Source: Sycon ciliatum (Eukaryota; Porifera; Calcarea; Leucosolenida; Sycettidae). Taken from it: 64,000 nucleotides of DNA. The notes below the pieces were generated by a model that was not told the origin of the DNA, did no database searches, and was given only the letters and a program-made list of their open reading frames with translations. Location of the stretch: NCBI RefSeq assembly GCF_964019385.1, contig NC_088650.1, positions 23,001,248-23,065,247 on the forward strand. Direction: 5' to 3'. Shown here one piece after another: positions 49,901-61,800 of the stretch. The position numbers and the translations under genes were made by a program. Numbering within the stretch: position 1 is the stretch's first letter; each line of letters starts with the position of its first letter.

Positions 49901-50572
49901 ACGCCCCGCCACAAGGATGACGTAAGTTAGTTGTGCACACGTGCATTCGGTTGCCGTCGGCACACAGTCCTTGTCGATCAATTGCAAGTGAATGGGTAGA
50001 TGTACACAATCGATTGTAGGTCGCACCCCCACTTCCATTTTTGAGCCATCTTGTCACACCTCCTTTGTTGGCAATGAAGTTTAGTGTAAAAAAGTGTGAC
50101 TTATATTCGGGGAAATACCAGTACGGTATGTAAGTGAATGAAGTTTAGTGTAAAAAAGTGTGACTTACATTCGAGCAAATACAAGGGGTAGAATATATAG
50201 GATACGTTTTAATTGCATACCGTACTAGTCACGCACCCATGTACATACAAACACACAAGTGACGTGCATGGTGCTGGTCAGCTGTACACTGTGAGGCCGT
50301 GTCTTGCCTCAGTACAGTGTACACGCCTTCACACAAAATACCGTGTAAGTCAGAGCCAGAGGCCGGTGCGGGCTCTGCTCCAGGCTGTCATGCTGCAGAT
50401 GGATACCTGGAAACCCCTTGTCTTCTTTCTGTGGTCCTTGCAGACCTACAAGCTACTGCATGCAACTGGGATGACTGTCCAGTTACTGCTGCAACCGGAG
50501 GACTTTGTCAAGCTGCTGTTCAAGAAGCTAAAGTCGACATACAAACAATACTCAGCATTCATTCCTGGCTAG
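40526..50572 (+). CDS. PH domain plus two PDZ domains, adaptor/scaffold-like protein
   Basis: Probably a membrane-associated scaffold: PH domains bind phosphoinositides and PDZ domains bind C-terminal peptides. ATG at 40526 (context GCAGCCATGA). Exons: 40526-40600 (IKQGYLVKSPP), 41704-41791 (GWKRRWFILRN), 42303-42435 (TRTYYMAAESQ), 43471-43534 (EMDEWTALLCRILGF), 43949-44074 and 44329-44382 (Ser/Thr-rich linker), then 47179-47286 and 48020-48161 (PDZ1, with SGLFKFGDQVLRVGGQPV), 48988-49086 and 49778-49921 (PDZ2, LGVSLKENK, GDLVSWIISEVNGRPV), 50444-50572 (LLLQPEDFVKLLFKKLKS, stop TAG). Phases agree within 40526-44382 and within 47179-50572. The join between these blocks needs an exon ending in phase 2 that I could not find; 46073-46177 is open but in the wrong phase. 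The PH domain resembles those of GAB-type adaptors. A polyadenylation signal ATTAAA lies at 50893-50898. Confidence 0.85.
42199..42222. repeat. (GT)n plus G homopolymer
   Basis: Short GT run followed by about 14 G in a PH-PDZ gene intron. Confidence 0.85.
43052..43104 (-). mobile_element. tRNA-derived SINE-like element, copy 2 (truncated)
   Basis: It shares the AAAGTCTGAAG...ATTGACTGTCACCA-CAGGACTCGAACCAGG block with 27285-27388, on the same strand, but only the box B half and tail remain. It is in an intron of the PH-PDZ gene. Confidence 0.55.
43337..43437. repeat. (GT)n microsatellite
   Basis: GT repeat with TATATG and CCATG interruptions, ending about 33 bp before PH-domain exon 43471-43534. 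Confidence 0.92.
43875..43930. repeat. (GT)n microsatellite
   Basis: GT repeat with TTTGTG interruptions immediately upstream of exon 43949-44074. Confidence 0.92.
44525..45148. repeat. 23-bp minisatellite, about 27 copies
   Basis: Unit of 23 bp: GACTAGATTGGACCACTGGG followed by CCA. It covers 624 bp, so about 27 units, nearly identical; a few single-base variants occur (GACCGCTGG, GATTAGATTGG, CCATTGGG). It contains TAG in the forward reading and lies in an intron of the PH-PDZ gene. Confidence 0.97.
46384..47081. mobile_element. TTAA-flanked inverted-repeat element (piggyBac-like target)
   Basis: A 698-bp element beginning AGGGGAAGTTAAGGCAAAAA and ending with its reverse complement. Inverted arms run about 46384-46560 and 46912-47081 (about 175 bp), sharing CGGTGGAAGTGCGCGAGTTC and the CCCCATCTAGTAGGGCGCAG block. 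TTAA flanks both ends, the target used by piggyBac transposons. No transposase frame is visible. It lies in the intron where one PH-PDZ exon is still unaccounted for. Confidence 0.85.
48176..48318. repeat. Tandem duplication of about 73 bp
   Basis: GGAGGGCTGAGGAGCTGCAT occurs twice, with both copies running to GTCTGCCTGATGACAG. The first starts within 20 bp of the donor of exon 48020-48161. Confidence 0.85.
48338..48533. mobile_element. TA-flanked MITE (CAGTCAACTTCGCT termini)
   Basis: A 196-bp element from CAGTCAACTTCGCTTATAAC to its inverted end AGCGAAGTTGACTG, flanked by TA on both sides. GTCGTTAT motifs recur inside. It has pogo/Tigger-type ends and lies in a PH-PDZ gene intron. Confidence 0.87.
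48768..48846. repeat. Tandem duplication of about 42 bp
   Basis: GTCCGGCCATGGCCTGACCA is repeated with the following ACCAGACCGGTCCCA-CAGGACT block. Each unit holds the palindrome CCGGCCATGG. Confidence 0.8.
49535..49607 (+). mobile_element. tRNA-derived SINE-like element, copy 3
   Basis: The tRNA-like head reads GACTGCACCATAGCTTAGTT then GTAGAGCATCGCT, loop ATCCATA, AGCGAGGGTCCCTGG, TTCCAGTCCTGGTGG. It shares the whole layout with 27311-27388 but a different loop, which here would read CCA. The T-stem and acceptor stem are mismatched, so I treat it as a SINE head or tRNA pseudogene. Confidence 0.6.
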
Positions 50573-51214
50573 TAACGTTTCACATTAATTTGAGGGTGTG
50601 CGTGCTGTGTACTTTTTAACGCAGTTCGGCGTTGTGCGTGTGACCCTGCCAGGGTTCTGGACTTGAGTCTCTTATCATTATGGAAAACTGCTTATGCTGT
50701 TTTGTTATCATGTATTGATTTCCTACCCTTCGACGACTTGAGCTTGTCAAAGCATTAGTAGGTTTAAAATATACATAATCCTCAGCATTCCGCGGCTGCC
50801 AGGAATGCTACACCACTCTTCAGTCTCCACTGGAATGATGTTAGGGTAATCTGGGAGTGGTAGAGCTATTGTATTGTGTGTGCTGGCATGCTATTAAAAG
50901 TAAGAACAATCAAATTGGTTGTCATTTTCTCGTGCGAGTAATAATGTTTTAACACACTTTTGATTGCACGTGCGACTGCTGTTGTTGCTGCTGCTGTTGA
51001 GGAGATAGTCACTAAGACGTCGGTCATGATTATTGCAACACATCGGTGGTGCTCTTTTGCAATGGCGGAACGTTTCTACCAACGCTCGGCACACCCGGGC
51101 TGTATCCAGTACAGCATGTGTGTGTGCGTGTGGATGTTGCATGCGTATTAATCACATGTACATGTATGCACAGTCCTGGAGTCGGTGCATGTGGTCTGTC
51201 TAGATTGTTCTGTA
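50573..51214. other. 3' flank of the PH-PDZ gene
   Basis: Holds the putative 3' UTR with ATTAAA at 50893-50898 and then unassigned sequence. I see no further exon. Confidence 0.45.
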
Positions 51215-51463
51215 CAGTTGAACATCGATTATCCGACCACCTCTGGGCAGACAACTGTCAGGCGGTGTTCAGATAAGGCAAATGTTCCGGATAAGAAACA
51301 TGTACATGTACATGTACGACCTTTTTACTTTTCAAAATTTTCGTATTTTTTGAATGGCTCACTACATGCACAGTGCGTACTCTACGGCACGTGCGCCCAA
51401 AAAAACTGTTACGGATAATCGAATGGTCGGATAGTCGGTGTGCGGATAATCGATGTTCAACTG
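51215..51463. mobile_element. TA-flanked MITE (CAGTTGAACATCGATTATCCG termini)
   Basis: A 249-bp element from CAGTTGAACATCGATTATCC to its perfect inverted end GGATAATCGATGTTCAACTG, flanked by TA. It is the third element here with CAGT ends and a TTATCCG or TTATAAC subterminal motif, typical of pogo/Tigger-like families. An ACATGTACATGTACATGT palindrome lies in the middle. Confidence 0.88.
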
Positions 51464-51699
51464 TATGTGTACCTTTGGCATGGGGTTGTACAGAACTTCT
51501 CAATGAAATCCGATCCCGTGAGCCCATGGGTCCAGTTCGTGCCCTGCACCAGTTTACGGCCCAGTGTTTGCAGGCCGAGGGCTGTACAGTACGGCCCAGC
51601 CCAGCGTGGCATTGACTCTCTGGAGGGGGGTGGGGATTTCATTGGGTAGCACTGTGCACTGCACGTAGACATGACATTGTAATAATTTATTACATGTAT

Positions 51700-51955
51700 T
51701 ACATGACATTTATAGAGTCGTATAAACTGTTTACTACTAGTATACGAAGCATCGGCCCCACCCTCCACAACTGTACAAAGTAGTGTAGCCCCCCCCCCCC
51801 CCCCCCGCATTTATAGAGTCGTATAAACTGTTTACTACTAGTATACGAAGCATCGGCCCCACCCTCCACAACTGTACAAAGTAGTGTAGCCCCCCCCCCC
51901 CCCCCCCCCCCGCGGCCAAGTACTTGTAGTACTAGTAGAATGGGGGGGGGGGGGG
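51700..51955. repeat. ~105-bp tandem duplication with C and G homopolymers
   Basis: ATTTATAGAGTCGTATAAAC to GTACAAAGTAGTGTAG is present twice, each copy followed by 19-23 C. A run of about 16 G follows at 51941-51956. Homopolymer lengths are probably unreliable. Confidence 0.88.
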
Positions 51956-52315
51956 GAGAGAGAGGGGATCGGGCACGAGCTTCCTTTTTCCTTTGTCGCA
52001 GTAAGGGTAAAAAAAGCTGGCAAAGATCCGGCAATACAATAGCGCACGTCGCTAGCGCCATAATCGGTCCGAAAAAATAAATATCTTTTTGCGGACCAAA
52101 TATGGCGTTGGGTTAGCATTAAAATTATTTTTTTAACACACACACACCATTTGACGGCACAAAACAGCAGGGCCGGCTATAGGGCAGCGATGAGACATAA
52201 TCAGAGAGTCAAAGAAGTGAATGGAAGTAAATAGCTTGATATGAGCTGTGAAGGACAGGTGTTGGTCTCGCCAGATCTGTGCCAAACTAAAGTTTTTACT
52301 GAACGTTCGGGGTAA

Positions 52316-55300
52316 GCCAGAGAGAGATAGAGAGCCAGAGAGAGAGCCAGAGTGAGCGAGCCAGAGAGAGCGAGCCAGATAGAAAGCCTGAGAGACAGCC
52401 TGAGAAAGCCAGCGAGAGAGCCAGAGAAAGCTGGAAACCCCTCTTTGAGTTGGCCCAGTGGCATGCAGCGAGTCGCTCTGGCTCTGGTGCTCTGGCGCTC
52501 TGGCTCTGGCGCTCTGGCGCTATGGCTCTGGTGCTCAGGCTCTGGTACTCTGGCGTCCTGGCTCTGGCAGCGCTCTGGCGGCTCTGGCGGGACTTCCACT
52601 CTTCCGCTCTGGCGGCTCTGGCTGGGCCCTCTGGCTCTGTCACTCTGGCGCTTTGGCTCTGGCGCTCAGGCTCTGGCGCTCTGGCTTGGGCTCTCTGGCT
52701 CCTGCGATCTGGCTCTGGCGCTCTGGCTCTGGCGCTCTGGCTCTGACGCTCTGGCTCTGGTGTTCTGGCGCTCTGGCTCTGGCGTTCTGGCGACGCTCTG
52801 GGTCTGACGACGCTCTGGGTCCGGCAGTTCTCTGGGTCTCGCAGCGCTCTGGCTCTGGTAGCGCTCTGGCTCTGGCGGTGCTCTGTGGCTTGCAAGTTCT
52901 GGCACTCTGCCCCAGGCGCTCTGGCTCTGGCGCTCTGGTTCTGGTGCTCCTGCTCTGGCGCTCTGGCTTTGGTGTTCTGGCTCTGGCGCTTTGGTTCTGG
53001 CGCTTGGGTGCTCTGGCTCTGGCAGTCCTCTGGCGCTGTGGCGCACAGGCGGCTCTGCCTTTGGTGCTGGCTCTGTCGCTCTGGCGCTCTGGCTCCGTCG
53101 TTATGGCTCTGCCTCTGGCGTTCTGGCGCTTTGGCTCCGGCGCTCTCACGCTTTGGCTCTGGCTCTCTTGGCCTGGCGCTCCTGCTCTGGTGCTCTGGCT
53201 CCGGCTCTCTCGCCCTCTGGCTCTGGGGCTCTGGCTCTAGCAGGGCTCTGGCGCTTTGGCGCTCTGACTCTGGCGTCGGTCTGGCTGTGGCGGCGCTCTG
53301 GCTCTAGCGGCGCTCTGGCTGTGGCAGCGCTCTGGCTGTATCTGGCGGTCCTCTGGCTCCGGCGGCGCTCTGGCGCGCTAGTTCTGGCGCCCTGGCATTG
53401 TGGCTCTGGTGCTCTGGGTCTGGCGCTCTGGCTCTGGTATTGGCTGTGGCGCTCTGGGTCTGGCGCTCTCTGTCGCTCTGGCGTCCTGGTGCTTCGGCTC
53501 TGGTGAGCACCACGGGAGAACCAGAGAGCCAGCGCACCAGAGAGCCAGAGCGCCAGAGTGCCAGAGCGCCAGAGCCCCAGAGTGCCCCCAGAGCGCGGTC
53601 AAAGCGCAGAGAGTGCCACCAAAGCCAGAGCGCCGCCAGAGCCCAACAGAGCCAGTGCGCCAGAGCCAGAGAGTCAGAGCCAGAGCGCCAGAGCCAGAGC
53701 GCCAGCGCCAGAGCCAGAGCGCCGGAGCCAGAGAGCCAGAGCCAAAGTGCCAGATCTGTTGCTCTGGCTCAGGCGCTCTGGCGCCCTAGCTCTGGTGCTC
53801 AGACTCTGGCGGCCCTCTGGCGCTCTGGGTCAGGTGCTCTGGTTCTGGCGCTCTGGCTCTGGCGCTCTGGCTCTGGCGCTCTGGCTCTGGCGCTCTTGCT
53901 CTGGCGCCCTAGCTCCAGTGCTCTGGCGCTCATGCTCTGGCTCTGGCACACTGGCTCTGTGCGCTATGGCTCCAGCGCTCTGGCTCCGACACTCTGGCTC
54001 TGGCGTTCTGGCCCTCTGACTCTGGCCAGAGGGCCAGATCTGGACTCTGGCCAGAGGGCCAGATCTGGATCTCTGGCTCTGGCGCTCTAGCGCCCTGGCT
54101 CTGGTGCTCTGGCTCTGATCTGGACTCTGGCCAGAGGGCCAGATCTGGATCTCTGGCTCTGGCGCTCTAGCGCCCTGGCTCTGGTGCTCTGGCTCTGGTG
54201 GTGCTCTGGCTCTGGTGGCGCTCTGGCGCTTTGGCTCTGGCGCACTGGCTCAGGTGCTCTAGTTCTGGCGGCGCTCTGGTGCACTGGCTCAGGTGCTCTG
54301 GTTCTGGCGGCGCTCTGGCACTCTGGCGCAATGGCTCAGGTGCTCTGGTTCTGGCGCTCTGGCTCCGGCGCCCTGGCTCTGGCGCCCTGGTTCTGGCGCT
54401 CTGGCTCTCGCGCTCTGGCTCTCGCGCTCTGGCTCCCGAGCTCTGGCTCTGGCGCTCTGGCTCTGACGCTCTCCACTCTGGCTCTCGTGCTCTGGCTCCA
54501 GAGCTCTGGCTCCGGTGCTCTGGCTCTGACGCTCTGGTGTTCTGGCGTTCTGGCGCCCTGGCTCTGAGGCTCTGGCGGCACTCCTACCGCGCTCTTGCGG
54601 CTCTGGCTGCGCTCTGCATATGGCGGCGCTCTGGCGCACTGGCTCAGGTGCTCTGGTTCTGGCACTCTGGCTCCGGCGCCCTGGCTCTGGCGCCTGGCTC
54701 TGGCACCCTGGCTCTGTCTCGCAGCGCTCTAGCTCTGGTGGCGCTCTGGCTCTGGTGGTGCTCTGTGGCTTGCAAGTTCCTGCACTCTGCCTCAGGCGCT
54801 CTGGCTCTGGCGCTCTGGTTCTGGTGCTCTGGCGCTCCTGCTCTGGCGCTCTGGCTCTGACGCTCTGGCGTTCTGGCGCTCTGGCTCTGGCGCTCAGGCT
54901 CTGGTGGCGCTCTGGCTCTGGCGGTGCTCTGTGGCTTGCAAGTTCTGGCACTCCGCCTCAGGCGCTCTGGCTCTGGCGCTCCTGCTCTGGCTCTGGCGCT
55001 CTGGCTTTGGTGTTCTGGTTCTGGCGCTTTGGTTCTGGCGCTTGGGCGCTCTGGCTCTGGCAATCCTCTGGCGGTGCTCTGTGGCTCGGGTCGGCACTAT
55101 GACGCTCTGACTCTGGCACCCTGCCTCTGGCGCTCAGGCTCTGGCGCTCAGGCTCTGGCGCTCTGGCTCTGGCGCTCTGGCTCTGGCGCTCTGCACTTTG
55201 GCTCCGGCGCTCTCACGTTTTGGCTCTGGCTCTCTTGGCCTGGCGCTCTTGCTCTGGTGCTCTGGCTCTGGCTCTCTGGCTCTGGATGTCTGGCTCTAGC

Positions 55301-55844
55301 AGGGCTCTGGCGCTTTGGCGCTCTGACTCTGGCGTCAGTCTGGCTGTGGCGGCGCTCTGGCTCTAGCGGTGCTCTTGCTGTGGCAGCGCTCTGGCTCTAG
55401 GGGAGCTCTGTATCTGGCTGTCCTCTGGCTCCAGCGACGCTCTGGCTCGGGGCCATGGCGCTTTCGCGCCCTAGCTCAGGCTCTGGGTCCGGCTCTGGTC
55501 CAGCTCTGGTGATCTGGCTCTGGCGCTCTGGCTCTGGCGCTCCAGCTCTGGCGCTCCAGCTCTGGCGCTCTGGCTCTGGCGCTCCCCCTCAGGCGCTCCG
55601 CCTCTGGCGCTCTGGCCCTGCTGATTTGGCCCTGCAGCTCTGGCTCTGCTGCTCTGACGCTCTGGATCTGCCTGGCGCTCTGACTCTGGCGCTCTGGCGC
55701 TATAGCTCTGGTGCTGGCGCTCTGGGCTCTGGTGGTCTGGCTCTGGAGCTCCAACTTAGGCTCTCTGGCTTTGGCTCCCTGGCTCTGCGGCTCTGGCACT
55801 CTGGCGCTATGGCTCTCTGGCTCTGGCTCTGGCGCTCTGGCTCT

Positions 55845-55877
<33 letters not shown>

Positions 55878-58800
55878 GGGGGGGGGGCTGCCTCTGGCGC
55901 TCTGGCTCTGGCGCTCTGGCTATGTCTCTGGCGCTTTGCTCTGGCCAATCTGGCGCTCTGGCTCTGGCGCTATGGCCCTGGCGCCGCTCTGGCTCTGCTG
56001 CATTGCTACTCTGGCTCTGCCTGGCGCACTGACTCTGGCGCTCTGGCGCTCCGGCTCTGGCGCTCTTGCTCTGGCGCTCTTGCTCTGGCGCTCTTGCTCT
56101 GGCGCTCTTGCTCTGGCGCTCTGGCCCTGCCGCTCTGTCTCTGCCGCTCTGGCTCTGCCGCTCTGGCTCTGCTGCTCTGGCTCTCATGCTATGGCTCTGC
56201 CACTCTAGCTCTTGATCCGGCTCTTTAGCTTTCTCTGGCTCTGGCGGTCTGGATCTGGCTCTGGCGCTCTGGCTCTGGCGCTCTGCTCTGGCGCTCTGCT
56301 CTGGCGCTCTGGCTCTGGCGCTCTGGCTCTGGCGCTATAGCTCTGGTGCTGGCGCTCTGGGCTGTGGTGCTCTGGCTCTGGGGCTCCAACTTAGGATCTC
56401 TGGCTCTGGCTTTGGCTCTCTGGCTCTGCTGCTTTGGCATTGGCGCTATGGCTCTCTTGCTCTGGCTCTGGCGCTCTGGCTTTCTGGCTCTGGCGCTCTG
56501 GCTTGCGAGCTGGAACTGGCGCTGTGGCTCTAGCGGGCTGGAACTGGCCCTGTGGCTCTTGCGTGGCGCTTTTGCTGGCGCTCTGAGCTGTGGTGCTCTG
56601 GCTCTGGGGCTCCAACTTAGGCTCTGGCTCTGGCTTTGGCGCTCTGGCTCTGCTGCTTTGGCGCTCTGGCTCTGCTGCTTTGGCGCTGGTGCTATGGCTC
56701 TCTTGCTCTGGCTCTCTTGCTCTGGCTCTGGCGCTCTGGCTCTCTGGCTCTGGCGCTCTGGCTCTTGTGGGCTGGAACTGGCGCTGTGGCTCTTGCGCTG
56801 TGGCTCTGGCGCTGGTGCTATGGCTCTGGCCTTTGCTCTGGCTCTGGTGCTCTGGCTCTGGTGCTCCGGCTCTGGCGCTCCGGCTCTGGCGCTCCGGCTC
56901 TGGCGCTCCTGCTCTGGCGCTCCAGCTCTGGGTCTGGCGCTCTGGCTCTGGCGCTCCAGCTCTGGTGCTCCCGTTCTGGTGCTCCCGCTCTGGCGTTCCA
57001 GCTCTGGCGCTCCGGCCCTGCCGCTCTGGTTCTGCCGCTCTGGCTCTGCCGCACTGGCTCTGCTGCGCTGGCTCTGCTGCTTTGGCTCCGCTGCTCTGGC
57101 CTTTCTGCTCTGGCTCTCTGTTATGGCTTTGCCACTCGTGTCACTGGCTCTGCTGCGCTGGCTCTGCTGCTCTGGCTCCGCTGCTCTGGCCCTGCTGCTC
57201 TGGCTCTCGTGTTATGGCTTTGCCACTCCCCTGCCGCACTGGCTCTGCTGCGCTGGCTCTGCTGCTCTTGTGTTATGGCTTTGCCACTCTCTGCTGCTCT
57301 GGCTCCGCTGCTCTGGCCCTGCTGCACTGGCTCTCGTGTTATGGCTTTGCCACTCTAGCTCTGGATCTGGCTCAGCTGCTCTGGTTCTGGCAACGCTCTG
57401 GCTCTGGCGCTCCTGCTCTGGCGCTCTGGCTCTGACTCTGGCGCTCTGGCTCTGGCGCTCCAGCTCTGGCGCTCTGACTCTGGCGCTCTGACTCTGGCGC
57501 TCTGACTCTGGCGCTTTGGCGCTCTGGCCCTGCTCCTCTGGCCCTGCCACTCTGACTCTGCCGCTCAGGCTCTGCCCCTTTGGCTCTGCTGCTATGGCTC
57601 TGCCACTCTGTCTCTGGATCTGGCTCTGTCACTCTGGCTCTGACACTAGGGCTCTGGTGCTCTGACTCTGGCGCTCTGGCTCTGGCGCTCTGGCTCTGGC
57701 GCTCTGACTCTTGAGCTCCAGCTCTGGCTCTGGCGCTCTGACCCTGCTGCTCTGGCCCTGGGGCTCTGGCTCTGGTGCTCTTGCTCTGCTGCTCTGGCTC
57801 TGCTGCTCTGGCTCTGCTGCTCTGGCTTTACCACTCTGGCTTGGATCTGGCTCTGCCACTCTGGCTCTGGCACTGGGGGGGGGGGGGGGGGCTCTGGTGC
57901 TCTGGCTCTCTGGCTCTGGCGCTCTGGATCTGGCTTTGGCTCTGGTGATCTGGCTCTGGCGCTCTGGCTCTGGCGCTCTGGCTCTGGCGCTCTGGGGCTC
58001 TGGCTCTGCTGCTCTGTTATGGCTTTGCCACTCTAGCTCTGGATCTGGCTTAGCTGCTCTGGCTCTGGCGCTCTGGCTCTGGCGCTCTGGCTCTGGCGCT
58101 CTGGCTCTGGCGCTCTGGCTCTGGCGCTCTGGCTCTGGCGCTCTGGCTCTGGCGCTCTGGCTCTGGCGCTCTGGCTCTGGCTCTGGCGCTCTGGCTCTGG
58201 CTCTCTGACTCTTGCGCTCCTGCTCTGGCATTCCAGCTCTGGCGCTCCAGCTCTGGCGCTCTGGCTCTGGCCCTGCTCCTCTGGCCCTGCCACTCTGGCC
58301 CTGCCACTCTGGCTCTGCCGCTCTGGCTCTGCTGCTCTGGCTCTGCTGGTCTGGCTCTGCTGCTATGGCTCTGCCACTCTGGCTCTGGATCTGGCTCTGC
58401 CACTCTGGCTCTGGCACTAGGGCTCTGGTGCTCTGACTCTGGCGCTCTGGCTCTGGTGCTATGGCTCTGGCGCTCTGGCTCTGGCGCTCCTGCTCTGTTG
58501 CTCCAGCTCTGGCGCTCTGGCTCTGGCTCTGCGGCTATGGCTCTGCTGCTATGGCTCTGCCACTCTGGCTCTGGATCTGGCTTTGCCACTCTGGCTCAGG
58601 AACTAGCTCTGCCCTGGCTCTCTGGGTCTGGCGCTCTGGATCTGGTTTGGCTTTGGTGATCTGGCTCTGGCGCTCTGGCTCTGGCGCTCTGGCTCTGGCG
58701 CTCTGGCTCTGGCGCTCTGGCTCTGCAGCTCTGGCTCTGTGGCTCTGGCTGTGGGGCTCTGGCTATGGTGCTCTGGCTCTGCAGCTGCTCTGGGTCTGCA

Positions 58801-61800
58801 GCTCTGCCTTTGCTGCTCTGGCTCTGCTGCTCTGGCTCTGCTGCTCTGGCACTTTAGCTCTGGCACTATGGCTCTGGCTCTGGCGCTCTGGCTCTGTTTG
58901 CGCTCTGACTCTGGCGCTCAGGCTCTGGCACTGGCGCTCTGGCACCAGCGCTTTGGCTCCTGCGCTCTGGCTCCAGCGCTCTGGCTTGAGCGCTCCTGCT
59001 CTGGCGCTGGGGGGGGGGGGGGGGGGGGGCTCTGGCGCTCGGGCTCTGCCGCTCTGGCCCTGCTGCTCTGTCTCTGCCGCTCTGGCTCTCCTGCTCTGGC
59101 TCTCATGCTATGGCACTGCCACTCTAGCTCTGGATCCGGCTCTTTAGCTCTGGCTCTGGCACTATGGCTCTGGTGATCTGGCTCTGGCACTGGCTCTCTG
59201 GCTCTGGCGGTCAGGATCTGGCTCTGGTGATCTGGCTCTGGCGCTCTGGCTCTGGCACTCTGGCTCTGCTGCTCTGCTCTGGCGCTCTGGCTCTGGCGCT
59301 CTGGCTCTGGCGCTCTGGCTCTGGCGCTCTGGCTCTGGCGCTCTGGCTCTGGCGCTCTGGCTCTGGCGCTCTGGCTCTGGCGCTCTGGCTCTGGCGCTCT
59401 GGTGCTATAGCTCTGGTGCTGGCGCTCTGGGCTGTGGTGCTCTGGCTCTGGGGCTCCAACTTAGGTTCTCTGGCTCTGGCTTTGGCGCTCTGGCTCTGCT
59501 GCTTTGGCGCTGGCGGTATGGCTCTCTTGCTCTGGCTCTGGCGCTCTGGCTCTCTGGCTCTGGCGCTCTGGCTCTCTGGCTCTTGCGCTGTGGCCCTTGC
59601 GCTGTGGCTCTGGCGTTCTGGCTCTGGTGCTATGGCTCTGGCGCTTTGCTTTGGCTCTCTGGCTCTCTGGCGCTCTCGCTCTGGCGCTCTGGCGCTAGGC
59701 TCTGGCGCTCCAGTCCTGGCGCTCCAGCCCTGGCGCTCCGGCTCTGCCGCTCCTGCTCTGCCGCTCCTGCTCTGCCGCTCCTGCTCTGCCGCTCCTGCTC
59801 TGCCGCTCCTGCTCTGCCGCTCCTGCTCTGCCGCTCCGGCTCTGCCGCTCCGGCTCTGCCGCTCCGGCTCTGCCGCTCCGGCTCTGCCGCTCCGGCTCTG
59901 CCGCTCTGGCTCTCCCGCTCCCGCTCTGGCTCTGCCGCTCTGGCTCTGCCGCTCTGGCTCTGCCGCTCTGGCTCTGCCGCTCTGGCTCTGTCGCTTTGCT
60001 CTGGCTCTCGTGTTATGGCTTTGCCACTCTAGCTCTGGATCTGGCTCAGCTGCTCTGGCTCTGGCGCTCTGGCTCTGGCGCTCTGGCGCTCTGACTCTTG
60101 CACTCCTGCTCTGGCGCTCCAGCTCTGGCGCTCTGGCTCTGGCGCTCTTGCCCTGCTGCTCTGGCCCTGCCACTCTGGCTCTGCCGCTCTGGCTCTGCCG
60201 CTCTGGCTCTGCCGCTCTGGCTCTGCCGCTCTGGCTCTGCCGCTCTGGCTCTGCCGCTCTGGCTCTGCCGCTCTGGCTCTGCCGCTCTGGCTCTGCTGCT
60301 CTGGCTCTGCCGCTCTGGCTCTGCTGCTCTGGCTCTGCCGCTCTGGCTCTGCTGCTCTGGCTCTGGGGCTCTGCTGCTATGGCTCTGCCACTCTGGCTCT
60401 GGATCTGGCTCTGCCGCTCTGGCTCTGGCACTAGGGCTCTGGCGCTGGCTCTCTCTGCTCTGGCTCTTGTGTTATGGCTTTGCCTCTGGCTCTCGCGCTC
60501 TGACTCTTGCGCTCCTGCTCTGGCGCTCCAGCTCTGGCGCTCCAGCTCTGGCGCTCCAGCTCTGGCGCTCAAGCTCTGGCGCTCCAGCTCTGGCGCTCCA
60601 GCTCTGGCGCTCCAGCTCTGGCGCTCCAGAGCACCAGAGCCAGAGCGCCAGAGCCAGAGGCAGAGCACCAGATTGGCCAGAGCAAAGCGCCAGAGCCATA
60701 GCCAGAGCCATAGCCAGAGCGCAAGAGCCAGAGCCACAGCGCCAGATTGGCCAGAGCAAAGCGCCAGAGCCATAGCACAAGAGTCAGAGCGCCAGAGCCA
60801 GAGCACCAGGGCCAGCCCGCCAGAGCCAGAGCCCAAGCAGCAGAGCCAGAGAGCCAAAGCCAGAGAGCCTAAGTTGTAGCTCCAGAGCCAGACCACCAGA
60901 GCTCCAGCACCAGAGCTATAGCGCCAGAGACAGAGCGTCAGAGCCAGAGCCCTAGAGCCAGAGCCAGAGCGCCTAAGCTGGAGCTCCAGAGCCCAAGCGC
61001 CAGAGCGCCTGAGCCAGAGCACCAGAGCCAGAGCCATAGCGACAGAGCAGCAGAGCCAGAGCAGCAGAACCAGAGGGGCAGAGCCAGAGCAGCATAGCCA
61101 GAGCCGCAGAGCCAGAGAGGCAGAGCCAGAGCCGCAGAGCCAGAGCGCCAGAGCCAGAGAGCAAGAGCCAGAGCGCCAGAGCCAGAGCGCCAGAGCCAGA
61201 GCCAGAGCGCCAGATCCAGAGCGCCAGAGCCAGAGCGCCAGATTGGCCAGAGCAAAGCCCCAGAGCCACAGCACCAGAGCCAAGAGCACCAGAACCAGAG
61301 CTATACCGCCAGAGCCAGAGCGCCAGATTGGCAAGAGCAAAGCACCAGAGCCAGAGCCAGAGCGCCAGAGCCAGATCGCCAGAGCTAGAGCCAGAGAGCC
61401 ATCACCAGAGAGCCATCACCAGAGCGCCATCACCAGAGCCAGAGCGCCTGAGCCAGAGCACTAGAGCCAGAGCCAGAGCCCAAGTTTGAGCTCCAGAGCC
61501 AGAGCACGACAGCCCAGAGTGCCGGAGCCAGAGCGCAGGAGCCAGGGCGCTGGAGCCAGAGCGCCGAGCCAGAGCTCTGGACCCAGAGCGCCGGACCCAG
61601 AGCGCCAGAGCATGAGCGCTGGAGCCAGAGCGCTGGAGCCAGTGCGCTGGACCCAGAGCGCCAGAGCTGTAGTGGTAGAGCGCCAGAGCGCCAGAGCCAG
61701 AGCGCCATAGCCAGAGCGCCATAGCCAGAGCCATAGCAAGGAGCCAGAGCACCAGAGCCAGAGCGTCATAGCCAGAGCCATAGCACTGAAGCCAGAGCGC

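Noticed and set aside
59164-61340. Very long open frames (up to 709 codons) in the GC-rich 3' region
   Set aside because: They are direct translations of the 14-bp satellite unit, open on both strands and in all frames, with no start context or domain.
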